A DNA stretch of 64,000 nucleotides from Azospira oryzae (GCF_004217225.1 NZ_SHKM01000001.1:558001-622000), one strand, 5' to 3'; counted from the first letter of the stretch, positions 16,873 through 27,395 are shown. Notes: generated by a model not told the origin, from the letters alone. Translations and numbers: made by a program.

Positions 16873-18240
16873 CTAGAGGTCGGGGGCGCTGATGCCCAGG
16901 GCTTCTTCGGCCCAGGCCAGGGCCAGCTGGCTGGTGTTGCCGAGGCCCGCCGGATCGATGCCCAGTTCGCCGGCGATGTCCGCCGCCTGGGCGCTGCGGC
17001 CGTGCTCCACGGCCAGGGCCAGCTGCAGGAAGCGGGCGTAGGGCCCCTCGCTGCGCAACAGGACGGCCGTCACCTCGTCCGCCAGATTGATCAGCTGCAG
17101 CACCTTGGTCAGGGGCATGGCCAGCAGCACGTCGAAGAGGGAGAGCAGGCCCACCAGGAACAGCTCGTCGCAATCCTTCTTGGCCAGCACGCCGTCGGCC
17201 ACGGTTTCGAGGAAGCGGGCCCGGGTCATGGCCACTTCCAGCAGGGCTTCGTCCCGGTCCCGGGGCGTGCCGACGCGGAACATGGCGACGGTGAGCCAGC
17301 GGTACAGGCGCTGCCGGCCCAGGACCATGATGGCCTGTTCCAGGCTGGCCACCGGCGCCGACAGGCCGGCTGCCGGGGAGTTGGCCAGGGCCAGCACCTT
17401 GAGGGCGATGCCCGGGTCCTTCTTGGCCACGGCCCCCAGGTCCGCCAGGTCGGCCTCGGCCCGGATCAGGTTGAGCATTTCCATGAGCACGACCCGGGAG
17501 TTGTCCAGCTTGCCTTCGGGTTCCTCGCAATCGGCCAGCACGGTGAACGGGCCGAGGCAGTAGTCGAAGCCCCAGGCCGCGCACATGCGGCGTTCCGGCC
17601 AGCCGGGCACGCCGTCGGCGGCCAGCTCCAGCTGGGGCGCAGCCGCCTTCAGGCCCCGGGCCAGGCGCTGGAAATCGGTGAGGTCGTAGTCGTCCAGGCG
17701 GAGCAGGGCCAGGTCGGCCAGGGCCAGCAGGGGCGCGTGTTCCGGCAGCAGGGTGAGGCCGCGCAGGGCGAGGCGGCAGCCATCCGCCCTGGCCTGCTGC
17801 AACAGGGGCAGCCAGGCTTCCACGTCCGAACCTTCCACATCCAGCAGCAAGGTGCTGCGGGCGGCCCGCAGGGGCAGGTGGCCGCCAGCGGCCAGGGCGG
17901 CGCGGGAGATCGGCACCAGGGCCAGGCGGCGGGTGGCGAAGGCGGGCAGGTCGATCTCTGCCAGGGCGGCGAGGAAAGCGCTTTCCGCCGGCGCGTCGGC
18001 CTGGGGGGACGTTTGTCCGGCGGCGCTGCCGGCGGTGGAAAAGCGGTAGCCGCAGAGACGGTTGCGGCTGTCGATGATTTCTTCACGCCGCAGCATGGCT
18101 TCGGCGGCGGCGCGTTGCCGTTGTTGGGCCGCCACGGCCGGATCGACGACGGGCGTCGTCACCAGGGCGGAAAGGGGCAGGGGCTGGAGCGGGGTGTCGT
18201 CCTGGCCGGTGAGACGGCCGATGAGTTTGCCAAAAACCAT
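16873..18240 (-). CDS. YuxH-type protein: degenerate EAL domain plus HDOD domain
   Basis: The 455-residue protein starts with REEIIDSRNRLCGYRF, which matches the first strand of EAL domains, but the EAL catalytic motif itself is absent. A shortened TIM-barrel-like region follows (LLLDVEGSDVEAW, ALLRLDDYDL), then an HDOD domain (MLNLIRAEADLADLGAVAKKDP split by LALKVLALANSP-type motifs, VASLEQAIMVLGRQRL, FLVGLLSLFDVLLAMP). Such YuxH proteins bind partners or nucleotides rather than hydrolysing c-di-GMP. It is monocistronic and is the second HDOD gene within 5 kb. Confidence 0.85.
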   Translation of the reverse strand: MVFGKLIGRLTGQDDTPLQPLPLSALVTTPVVDPAVAAQQRQRAAAEAMLRREEIIDSRNRLCGYRFSTAGSAAGQTSPQADAPAESAFLAALAEIDLPAFATRRLALVPISRAALAAGGHLPLRAARSTLLLDVEGSDVEAWLPLLQQARADGCRLALRGLTLLPEHAPLLALADLALLRLDDYDLTDFQRLARGLKAAAPQLELAADGVPGWPERRMCAAWGFDYCLGPFTVLADCEEPEGKLDNSRVVLMEMLNLIRAEADLADLGAVAKKDPGIALKVLALANSPAAGLSAPVASLEQAIMVLGRQRLYRWLTVAMFRVGTPRDRDEALLEVAMTRARFLETVADGVLAKKDCDELFLVGLLSLFDVLLAMPLTKVLQLINLADEVTAVLLRSEGPYARFLQLALAVEHGRSAQAADIAGELGIDPAGLGNTSQLALAWAEEALGISAPDL

Positions 18241-18337
18241 GGGTCGGGGATTTTATTGTGGGTTGTTGTAACCCGTTATTTTACGTCCCTCGCCGGGGTG
18301 AAAAGCTGTCAAAAGTTGGCAGTCGGGGCGGTAAATC

Positions 18338-18546
18338 TTATCCCCGATTCACCGGAGCAAGTCTGTGGATAGGCCGGGGATAAGCGCGCCAGCCCCCTGA
18401 TTCATCGCTGTTTTTGCTCTCCGCCTAAAAAAACGGCAATCGGGGCAAAACCGGGGGATGGGCCGCAGATCGAGCATTGGCGCGGGGTTCCGCCGGTGGA
18501 TAAAACGCCTTTATCCACCTTTTAGGGGAACAAGCCTGTGGAAAAG
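18338..18546. other. Cluster of DnaA-box-like 9-mers
   Basis: Matches to TTATCCACA occur at 18338-18346 (TTATCCCCG), 18364-18372 (reverse CTATCCACA), 18375-18383 (reverse TTATCCCCG), 18496-18504 (reverse TTATCCACC), 18511-18519 (TTATCCACC) and 18538-18546 (reverse TTTTCCACA, a full match to the relaxed TTWTNCACA consensus). The copies at 18495-18504 and 18510-18519 form a perfect 10-bp inverted repeat with a 5-bp spacer; those at 18337-18346 and 18375-18384 also form a 10-bp inverted repeat. Confidence 0.5.
18410..18432. repeat. Direct repeat copy 1 (23 bp)
   Basis: GTTTTTG-CT-CTCCGCCTAAAAAA recurs at 18583-18605 with only two mismatches (GC for CT), 173 bp downstream. The repeat flanks the main DnaA-box-like inverted repeat. 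Its role is unknown. Confidence 0.6.
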
Positions 18547-18582
18547 CAGTGGGCAAATCACCTAAGTGCGTCACCCGCCAGG

Positions 18583-18605
18583 GTTTTTGGCCTCCGCCTA
18601 AAAAA
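18583..18605. repeat. Direct repeat copy 2 (23 bp), overlapping a hairpin
   Basis: This is the second copy of the 23-bp repeat. Its CCTCCGCCT part forms the left arm of an 11-bp perfect stem (GGCCTCCGCCT at 18589-18599, complement at 18607-18617) that sits just beyond the acnA stop. The hairpin lacks a U-run on the acnA strand. Confidence 0.6.
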
Positions 18606-18636
18606 CAGGCGGAGGCCTTGTTATCCGGCTTGCCGC

Positions 18637-21333
<2,697 letters not shown>

Positions 21334-21501
21334 GACGGCTCCGGAAAAGGGGAGGGACATGGGTACTGAGTCCGCCGCCGGCCGAACGTTCCGGAAATGT
21401 GGCTGCGCATGTCACGGCCACCCCGGGCGGGCGTGGCGTGTCTGTCGGCCGCTGCCGTGCCTGAAGGCCGGCGCCGGCGCCGGAGCAAAACGCCGGGCAA
21501 C

Positions 21502-21527
21502 AAAAAGGGCAGCCAGCGGGCCGCCCT
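21502..21527 (-). terminator. Rho-independent terminator of the 120-residue membrane protein gene
   Basis: On the minus strand AGGGCGGCC-CGCT-GGCTGCCCT (one G-U pair) is followed directly by five T. It lies 20 bp after the stop of the 21548-21910 gene. Confidence 0.85.
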
Positions 21528-21547
21528 GGTATGAGAGGCGTCAGTCC

Positions 21548-21910
21548 TCAGCCGGCGCGGCCGATGGCGGCGGCGAGGCGCTCGGTCTGCACCATGGCGC
21601 TGATGCCGATCAGCAGGTGGGCGGCCTGGACCACCCAGTGGTAGTCGCCGGGCAGCAGGGTGGTCTGGAACACGCCCAGGGCCAGCACCACGACGCCCCA
21701 GGTGGCACCAAGAATGGCCAGGGCCGGGGCGGCCTTGAGACCGAGCAGGGACAGCAGCCACAGGGACAGCACCAGCAGGGCGCCGGTGCCCATGTGGGCG
21801 TGGAGCAGGGCGCCGCCCTGGCCGAGCCAGAGCAGGATGCCGAGAATGAGGGCGGCGGTGCCGGCCAGGCGGGCCGTGACGATGGCGATGCGGGTAAGGG
21901 TTTGCTGCAT
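21548..21910 (-). CDS. Four-helix inner-membrane protein, unknown function
   Basis: The 120-residue protein is almost entirely hydrophobic with four predicted helices (roughly residues 12-30, 38-56, 64-84 and 90-108). The start ATG has AAAGGAGAA upstream; the frame extends further but encodes basic, unlike sequence. Glycine and alanine spacing and the single His in ALLHAHMGTG and in QAAHLLIG are the only polar membrane features. I do not recognise a named family. It is a single-gene unit with its own terminator. Confidence 0.75.
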   Translation of the reverse strand: MQQTLTRIAIVTARLAGTAALILGILLWLGQGGALLHAHMGTGALLVLSLWLLSLLGLKAAPALAILGATWGVVVLALGVFQTTLLPGDYHWVVQAAHLLIGISAMVQTERLAAAIGRAG

Positions 21911-22151
21911 GTTGCGTTCTCCTTTGATGTTTATGGTTTGTTGTGGCGCCGTCCCCGGCCGGGGACGGAGACGCGGCCTTTTCGCCTTTGCCGGCGTTAC
22001 GGGCCGTGCTGATTCTATGCTGCAATGCCGGAAATGCCGAAGCCCTTTCACACTGCGCCCGGCACCTCGGCTGCAAGCCGCGCCCCTGGCCGATCCCGGC
22101 GATGGCATGCTGAAGATAAAGGACTGGTGACGCTTTCAGGGCAGGTGCCAT

Positions 22152-22183
22152 GAAAAACGGGAATGGATCGCTCCATTCCCGTT
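22152..22183 (-). terminator. Rho-independent terminator of the MBL hydrolase gene
   Basis: On the minus strand a 12-bp perfect stem (AACGGGAATGGA and complement, loop of four) runs into a T-tract. It lies about 20 bp after the MBL gene's stop. Confidence 0.88.
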
Positions 22184-22204
22184 GTCGTGGGGGCGGGCCG
22201 GAAG

Positions 22205-23173
22205 TTAGGGGCGGGCCGGCAGGGGGGCGAACTCCACCGGCACCCAGGCGTAGCTGCCCTTGCCTTCGGCGCGGACGTGGCCGAGGCCGGGGAAGGGCAG
22301 GTGCATGCCGCCCACCAGGACCTTGCTGGCGGCGGCTTCCTTCATGATGGCCTTGCGCGTGGCGATGGCCTGCTTCTGGTCCACGTCGAACTCGATGGAG
22401 ACGCCGGGCTTGGCGAACTGCACGGCGTGGGCATGGACCAGGTCGCCCCAGATGAGCAGCTTCTGGCCTTTGGACTCCACGGCGAAGGCGGTGTGGCCGG
22501 GGGTGTGGCCGTTGGCCTTGACCGCCCGGATGCCCGGCACCAGCTCGCTGCCGGCGGCGAAGGTAGCCCATTGGCCCTTGGCCAGATAGGGTGCGGCGCT
22601 GTCCCGGGACAGCTTGAAGAAGGGCTGCATGCCTTCCGGCGCGGCGGCGGCCACTTTTTCCGAGAGCCAGAAATCATTGTCTTCCTGGGCCGCCAGGATG
22701 CGGGCCTTGGGGAAGATGGGCTGGCCGCCGGCATCGTTGAGGCCGCCCATGTGGTCGGCGTGGAGGTGGGTCAGCACCACCGTGTCCACCTGCTCCAGGC
22801 TGTAGCCGGCCGCCTTGAGGTTGGCGGCGATGTTGCCGAGGGAGGGGCCGAACAGCTTGGCGGCGCCCGTATCCACCAGCACCAGGTTCTTGCCGGTGTT
22901 GATCAGGTAGGCGTTCACCGCCGTCTGCATCTTCGGGTTGCCGACGAACATGCGGGCCAGCAGGGCGTTCAGGTCCTGGGGCCGGGCGTTCTTCAGCAGC
23001 TTGGTCTCCAGCTCGATGGCGCCGTCGTAGAGGGCGGTCACCTCGAAGTCGCCCAGCTGGGTGCGGTAGTAGCCGGGCACCTGGGTCTGCACCTGGGGCG
23101 CTTCGGCCCGGGCCAGGGGCGCGAGGAAAAGGAGGGCGGCGGAAAGGGCGAGCAGTGAGCGGCGCAGTTGCAT
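22205..23173 (-). CDS. Secreted MBL-fold metallohydrolase
   Basis: The 322-residue product has a Sec signal peptide (residues 1-23, ending PLARAEA) and the metallo-beta-lactamase motif THLHADHMGGL at about residue 145, plus later metal-ligand regions GGMHLPFPG and NGHTPGHTAF. The spacing resembles methyl-parathion-hydrolase and lactonase-like periplasmic members. The substrate cannot be fixed from sequence: lactones, phosphotriesters or sulfur compounds are all possible. It is monocistronic and divergent from the merR gene, 141 bp away. Confidence 0.8.
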   Translation of the reverse strand: MQLRRSLLALSAALLFLAPLARAEAPQVQTQVPGYYRTQLGDFEVTALYDGAIELETKLLKNARPQDLNALLARMFVGNPKMQTAVNAYLINTGKNLVLVDTGAAKLFGPSLGNIAANLKAAGYSLEQVDTVVLTHLHADHMGGLNDAGGQPIFPKARILAAQEDNDFWLSEKVAAAAPEGMQPFFKLSRDSAAPYLAKGQWATFAAGSELVPGIRAVKANGHTPGHTAFAVESKGQKLLIWGDLVHAHAVQFAKPGVSIEFDVDQKQAIATRKAIMKEAAASKVLVGGMHLPFPGLGHVRAEGKGSYAWVPVEFAPLPARP

Positions 23174-23276
23174 GGGGAAATCTCCTGTTATGGGTTTGGG
23201 ATGATGGGAGAAGGAGGGGAGTGTAGCCTATGACGCGGGGCTCGCCGCAAGGACTGTTTCCCCGCCTTTTTATCCC

Positions 23277-23307
23277 TTGACCTGGAGTGCGCTCCAGCTT
23301 TTAGGAT
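23277..23307 (+). promoter_or_regulatory. MerR-type promoter with 19-bp spacer and palindrome
   Basis: TTGACC (23277-23282) and TAGGAT (23302-23307) are 19 bp apart, the over-long spacing MerR regulators act on. The palindrome CTGGAG-TGCG-CTCCAG (23282-23297) fills the spacer, as in autoregulated MerR genes. The predicted transcript start near 23314 practically coincides with the merR ATG. Confidence 0.82.
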
Positions 23308-23314
23308 GCCTGCC

Positions 23315-23779
23315 ATGAAGCCCTATCTCTCCATCCAGGAAGCGGCCGCCAGCACCGGCCTGAGTCCCGACACCCTGCGCTACTACGAGCGCATCGGTCT
23401 CATCGGCGCGGTGCCCCGGGGGCCGGGAGGACAGCGCCGCTACGTGCCTGACGACATGGCCTGGCTGGCCTTCCTGTTGCGCCTGCGCAGTACCGGCATG
23501 CCGGTGCGGCAGATGCAGGAATTCGCCGAGCTGCGTCGGCAAGGCGAAGCCACCGCCGGGGCGCGCCGGGAAATGCTGGAGCGGCACCTGGAGGGCGTGC
23601 GGCGGAACATCCGCCAGCTGGAGGAAACGGCGGCGGTACTGGCCTGCAAGGTCGAGCATTACCGGCAGCTGGAGGCTTCATCCATCCAACCCAAGGCAAA
23701 AGGAGCCTCCCATGGAAAAGTCCGAAGCGATGCAAAACGAGCGTTACGCCAGAGGCCTGGCAAAGCTGCAGGAGATTGA
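23315..23779 (+). CDS. MerR-family transcriptional regulator
   Basis: The 154-residue protein has an N-terminal MerR winged helix (YLSIQEAAASTGLSPDTLRYYERIGLI) and wing PGGQRRYVPDDM, then a coiled-coil dimerisation helix. It has cysteines only at one later site (LACKVEH), so metal sensing like MerR or CueR is not indicated; it is closer to the AdhR/NmlR-like group. The ATG at 23315 was chosen because an upstream ATG at 23306 lies within the -10 element. It shares the promoter with the CMD gene, whose start lies within its 3' end. Confidence 0.85.
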   Translation: MKPYLSIQEAAASTGLSPDTLRYYERIGLIGAVPRGPGGQRRYVPDDMAWLAFLLRLRSTGMPVRQMQEFAELRRQGEATAGARREMLERHLEGVRRNIRQLEETAAVLACKVEHYRQLEASSIQPKAKGASHGKVRSDAKRALRQRPGKAAGD

Positions 23780-24104
23780 CGGCCAGGCCGGGGAAAAGGT
23801 GGTGGCCAGCCTGGCCGACATTGCCCCGGATTTTGCCCGCTACCTGATCGAATTTCCCTTCGGCGACATCTACAGCCGCCCGGGCCTGGACCTGCGCGCC
23901 CGGGAAATCGCCGTGGTGGCGGCCCTGACGGCCCTGGGCAATGCGGCACCCCAGCTCAAGGTGCACATCCAGGGCGCCCTCAACGTGGGTGTGAGCCGTC
24001 AAGAGGTGGTGGAGACCATCATGCAGATGGCCGTCTATGCCGGTTTTCCGGCGGCCCTCAACGGCCTGTTTGCGGCGCAGGAGGTGTTTGCCGAAGCCGG
24101 GTGA
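23712..24104 (+). CDS. Carboxymuconolactone-decarboxylase-family protein
   Basis: The 130-residue protein has the CMD/AhpD fold pattern: RYARGLAKLQEIDGQAGEK, DLRAREIAVVAALTALGN, LKVHIQGALNVGVSRQEVVETIMQMAVYAGFP. The CxxC of peroxidatic AhpD proteins is absent, so it is closer to gamma-carboxymuconolactone decarboxylase-like proteins of unknown substrate. AAGGAG precedes the ATG. It overlaps the 3' end of the merR gene by 68 bp, implying a shared transcript and common control by the MerR protein. Confidence 0.85.
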   Translation: MEKSEAMQNERYARGLAKLQEIDGQAGEKVVASLADIAPDFARYLIEFPFGDIYSRPGLDLRAREIAVVAALTALGNAAPQLKVHIQGALNVGVSRQEVVETIMQMAVYAGFPAALNGLFAAQEVFAEAG

Positions 24105-24198
24105 GCGGGACGGCGGCGATGTTCCCCGGGGCGGGCGTCCCGGATGCCCCTTGTCGTTGTAAGGGGCGGCAGGTTATGGTCCTGGTCTTGCACATGTC

Positions 24199-24918
24199 AT
24201 GGTCCGGAAAATGTCGCGCCACCCCATGTATCCTTCCGTCCGCCTCGCCTTGTTGTTGCTCAATACCTGGTCCTTCTTCACCGGCCTGGCAGCCTTTTAT
24301 CTCTACTGGTTTCTTTCCATGGCTGGCACCGGGGCGATTACCGAGGGCCTGGCGGCCGATATCGGCCAATTGAACGATGTCGGCATCCTGCGGCAACTGG
24401 CCCTCAGTTTGCTGCATGCGGCGGTCGATTTCCGTCAAAGCGGAATCACCCTGGCGGTATGGGGCCTGTCCCTGCTTATGCTCTCGAGCGGCCTGTCCTT
24501 GCTGCTGCTGTTCCGGGAAATGCGCCGTCCAGCGCAGCCCAGGGAACCGGAGCCGACGGATACAGGAAGCGGCTTCGTGGCCGACCTGCTGCAGGGGCGC
24601 CTGCCGTTGTGGAAGGCCTTCTGGCTTGTCTATGTTCCGGAGCCCTTCCTCGCCAGCCTTGTCGTCAATGTCCTCATCGGGAACCTGGACGGAAAGACCC
24701 AGGTGCTGCTGTCCATGTTCGTGTTTCCATTGACCGTCGGTTTAGTGTGGACGCTGCTTTTGAGCGTGACGGTCCTGGTCTGGCGTTGCAGCGACAATAC
24801 CGCCCGGCCGGTTTGGGGCAAGGTGGCGCGGGTGCTGCTGGTACTGGTCATTGCCGTACCGCTGCTGCAGTTCCTGATCCGCATGGTGCCTTTCCTGGGG
24901 CTGCTTTCCCGCAGCTGA
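24199..24918 (+). CDS. Integral membrane protein, unknown family
   Basis: The 239-residue protein has about five hydrophobic helices: near residues 17-38, 83-104, 144-160, 168-190 and 208-228, with an acidic, Pro-rich loop between the second and third (RRPAQPREPEPTD). I do not recognise it. A weak promoter (TTGTCG, 17-bp spacer, TTATGG at 24174-24179) precedes it. A second ATG four codons in is an alternative start. It lies between the MerR/CMD pair and the convergent LysR gene and looks like a single-gene unit. Codon composition seems less GC-extreme than its neighbours, which may hint at later acquisition. Confidence 0.65.
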   Translation: MVRKMSRHPMYPSVRLALLLLNTWSFFTGLAAFYLYWFLSMAGTGAITEGLAADIGQLNDVGILRQLALSLLHAAVDFRQSGITLAVWGLSLLMLSSGLSLLLLFREMRRPAQPREPEPTDTGSGFVADLLQGRLPLWKAFWLVYVPEPFLASLVVNVLIGNLDGKTQVLLSMFVFPLTVGLVWTLLLSVTVLVWRCSDNTARPVWGKVARVLLVLVIAVPLLQFLIRMVPFLGLLSRS

Positions 24919-24924
24919 CGGGGG

Positions 24925-25824
24925 CTAGTTCTCCCAGGGCGCCTGCTCGAAGGCCGTCGCCAGGAAATTGACCAGGGCCCGCACCTTGCCCGAGAGGTGC
25001 TTGCGCGAGGGATAGACGGCGTAGATGCCCAGTTCCCGCTGCTTGTACTGGGGCAGGATGGGCACCAGGCGGCCGCTGGCCAGGTCCTGGTGGCAGAGGA
25101 AGGTGGGCTGGAAAACGATGCCCTGGTGGTCCAGGGCGGCGGCGCGGCAGGTGTCGCCGTTGTTGGCGTGGAAGCGGGGGCGGAGATTGACGCTTTCCAT
25201 GCCGTGGGGGCCTTCCAGTTCCAGGGTGTCGCCGCTGGGGGAATAGCTGTAGCCGATGAACTGGTGCCGGGCCAGGTCGGCCAGGGTCCGGGGCGTGCCG
25301 TGGGCCGCCAGGTACTGGGGCGAGGCGCAGAGCAGGATGCGGGTGCTGGCCAGGCGCCGGGAAACCAGGGAGGAGTCGGGCAGGCGGGTGATGCGCACCG
25401 CCAGGTCGTAGCCTTCATCCACCAGATCCACCACCCGGTCGTTGAGGCTCACGTCCAGGCTCACTTCCGGATGGGTGGCGAGAAAGGCGCCCCACAGCGG
25501 CGCCAGGTGCAGCACGCCGAAGGAGAGGGGGGCGTTGACCTTGAGCTGGCCCACGGCCCGGTTGGTGGTGAGGCCCACGGCGCTGTCCGCGTCCTCCAGT
25601 TCTTCCAGGATCTGCTTGCTGCGTTCCAGGTAGAGGCGGCCGGCCTCGGTGAGGGACAGGCGGCGGGTGGTGCGGTGCAGGAGGCGGGCGCCCAGGCGGC
25701 TTTCCAGGTCCTGCACCAGGCGCGATACGGCGGCCTTGGAACTGCGCAGCTGGTCCGCCGCCTTGACGAAGCTGCCGCTGTCCACCACGGCAACGAAGGC
25801 TTCCATTTCCCGGAATCTGTCCAT
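24925..25824 (-). CDS. LysR-family transcriptional regulator
   Basis: The 299-residue protein has the LysR helix-turn-helix (MEAFVAVVDSGSFVKAADQL, SKAAVSRLVQDLESRLGARLL) and the substrate-binding-like effector domain with YDLAVRIT, GYSYSPSGDTLELEG and the C-terminal YPSRKHLSGKVRALVNFL pattern of the CrgA/AaeR-like group. The start is MDRFREM; an upstream ATG ten codons earlier is less typical. It is divergent from ygiD, whose operon it most likely controls. Confidence 0.88.
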   Translation of the reverse strand: MDRFREMEAFVAVVDSGSFVKAADQLRSSKAAVSRLVQDLESRLGARLLHRTTRRLSLTEAGRLYLERSKQILEELEDADSAVGLTTNRAVGQLKVNAPLSFGVLHLAPLWGAFLATHPEVSLDVSLNDRVVDLVDEGYDLAVRITRLPDSSLVSRRLASTRILLCASPQYLAAHGTPRTLADLARHQFIGYSYSPSGDTLELEGPHGMESVNLRPRFHANNGDTCRAAALDHQGIVFQPTFLCHQDLASGRLVPILPQYKQRELGIYAVYPSRKHLSGKVRALVNFLATAFEQAPWEN

Positions 25825-25856
25825 TTTGTTCCGAATATCAAAACAGTTAGTCACTG

Positions 25857-25878
25857 GATTGTATATTTATCTTCAATC
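25857..25878. promoter_or_regulatory. LysR-type binding site candidate GATTG-N12-CAATC
   Basis: Perfect 5-bp arms flank an AT-rich 12-bp centre in the 121-bp divergent region between the LysR gene and ygiD. It sits 33 bp before the LysR start and 68 bp before ygiD, a plausible joint control position. Confidence 0.5.
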
Positions 25879-25945
25879 GTCGGTTCAATAAAGTACGTTC
25901 CATCGCGGCCACACCTGTTGCCGCCCACTTTCGAGGGACCGCACC

Positions 25946-26791
25946 ATGACCCTGCCCACCCTGTTCATTTCCCACGGCGCGCCGACCTTCGCCCTGGAGC
26001 CCGGCATCATCGGCCCCCGGCTGACGGCCCTGGGGCGGCAGCTGCCCAAGCCCCGGGCGGTGGTGGTGGTGTCCCCCCACTGGATCACCGCCGGCCTGGA
26101 AGTGGCCACCAGCGCCCGGCCCGAGACCATCCACGACTTCGGCGGCTTCCCGGAGGCCCTGTACCAGTTGCGCTACCCGGCCGCCGGTGCTCCCGAGGTG
26201 GCGGCCGAGGTCCTGGAGGCGTTGGCCCGGGCCGGCTTCCCCGGCCGCAGCAATCCCCACCGGGGCCTGGATCACGGCGCCTGGGTGCCTCTCATGCACC
26301 TCTACCCGCAAGCCGACGTGCCGGTGGTGCAGCTGTCCCTGCCCATGACCGGTTCGCCCCAGGTGCTGCTGGCCCTGGGCCGGGCCCTGGCGCCCCTGCG
26401 GCAGCAGGGCGTGCTGCTGCTGGCCTCCGGCAGCATCACCCACAACCTGATGGACTTCCGCCTGGGCGGCGGCGAAGCGGCCTATGCCCGGGAGTTCATG
26501 GAGTGGGTGGCTGACACCATCGCCGCCGGCGACCTGGACGCTCTGCTGGACCTGCGCCGCCGGGCACCCCACGCGGTGCGTGCCCATCCCACCGACGAAC
26601 ACCTGCAGCCCCTGCTGGTGGCCATCGGTGCCGCCGGCGAGGACTGGGCCGCCGCCCGCCGCCTGGAAGGGGGCCTGGTCTATGGCGTGATCGGCATGGA
26701 CAGCTATGCCTTCGGCGTCACCGCCGGGGGGGCAAACCAAATCGACCATTCCGCGTCTACCCCGGTGTCCGCCGCGGTAGCTGCCCACTGA
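25946..26791 (+). CDS. ygiD: YgiD-type extradiol (DODA-like) dioxygenase
   Basis: The 281-residue protein belongs to the class III extradiol ring-cleavage (LigB/YgiD) family. Metal and active-site histidines are visible in LFISHGAPTF, VVVSPHWIT, RGLDHGAWVPL and SGSITHNLMDF. Family members cleave catechols such as L-DOPA (4,5-extradiol); the natural bacterial substrate is unclear. It heads an operon with cytochrome b561 and two YceI proteins and is divergent from the LysR regulator. The C-terminal 20 residues after GVIGMDSYAFGVT are variable. Confidence 0.85.
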   Translation: MTLPTLFISHGAPTFALEPGIIGPRLTALGRQLPKPRAVVVVSPHWITAGLEVATSARPETIHDFGGFPEALYQLRYPAAGAPEVAAEVLEALARAGFPGRSNPHRGLDHGAWVPLMHLYPQADVPVVQLSLPMTGSPQVLLALGRALAPLRQQGVLLLASGSITHNLMDFRLGGGEAAYAREFMEWVADTIAAGDLDALLDLRRRAPHAVRAHPTDEHLQPLLVAIGAAGEDWAAARRLEGGLVYGVIGMDSYAFGVTAGGANQIDHSASTPVSAAVAAH

Positions 26792-26805
26792 AGCGAGGAA
26801 TCACC

Positions 26806-27345
26806 ATGAACCACAGCACCGACCGTTACAGCAGCACCGCCAAGGCCCTGCACTGGCTGATGGCCCTGGGCCTCTTCGGCGCCCTGGGCGTCGGCTTCTA
26901 CATGACCGGCCTGCCCCTGTCGCCGCAGAAGCTGCAGATCTATTCCTGGCACAAGTGGGCCGGCGTCAGCCTGTTCCTGCTGGTGCTGCTGCGTTTTGCC
27001 TGGCGCCTCGGCCACCGGCCGCCGGCTCCCGTGCCCATGCCGGCCTGGCAGCGCCTCGCCGCCGAGGGCGTGCATCACCTGCTGTACCTGCTGATGTTCG
27101 CCATCCCCCTCACGGGCTGGCTGATGAGTTCGGCCAAGGGCTTCCAGACCGTCTATTTCGGCGTGCTGCCCATCCCCGACCTGATCGGCAAGGACCCGGA
27201 CCTGGGCAACCTGCTGAAGACCGTGCATGTGAGCCTCAACTTCCTGCTGCTGGCCCTGGTGGCCGCCCATGCCGGCGCCGCCCTGAAGCACCACTTCCTG
27301 GACCGGGACGCCACCCTGCGCCGCATGCTGCCGGGCCGCTCCTGA
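26806..27345 (+). CDS. Cytochrome b561 family protein (YceJ-like)
   Basis: The 179-residue protein has four membrane helices with the b561 haem histidines in KALHWLMALGLFG, YSWHKWAGVSL, EGVHHLLYLLMF and LLKTVHVSLNFLLL. It likely moves electrons between quinol and periplasmic partners. Fifteen bases separate it from ygiD and 50 from the first YceI gene, matching the common yceJ-yceI pairing of proteobacteria. Confidence 0.9.
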   Translation: MNHSTDRYSSTAKALHWLMALGLFGALGVGFYMTGLPLSPQKLQIYSWHKWAGVSLFLLVLLRFAWRLGHRPPAPVPMPAWQRLAAEGVHHLLYLLMFAIPLTGWLMSSAKGFQTVYFGVLPIPDLIGKDPDLGNLLKTVHVSLNFLLLALVAAHAGAALKHHFLDRDATLRRMLPGRS

Positions 27346-27395
27346 GTCGCACCAAGAAAAACGCACGCCAACCCCAACGTCACGGAGATAACACC

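Larger units (their letters stand above)
18241..18636. other. 396-bp intergenic region with DnaA-box-like sites and repeats
   Basis: No coding frame is convincing here. The region is AT-richer than its surroundings and holds several TTATCCACA-like 9-mers, a perfect inverted repeat of two of them, a 23-bp imperfect direct repeat and an 11-bp hairpin next to the acnA end. It separates the start of the minus-strand EAL/HDOD gene from the end of minus-strand acnA. Confidence 0.65.

Noticed and set aside
18589-18617. Intrinsic terminator for acnA
   Set aside because: The stem is perfect, but on the acnA strand it is followed by A-rich, not T-rich, sequence; the T-run lies in the loop.
18241-18636. 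Chromosomal origin of replication
   Set aside because: DnaA-box-like sites are present, but dnaA, dnaN and gyrB are absent and no long AT-rich unwinding element is seen.
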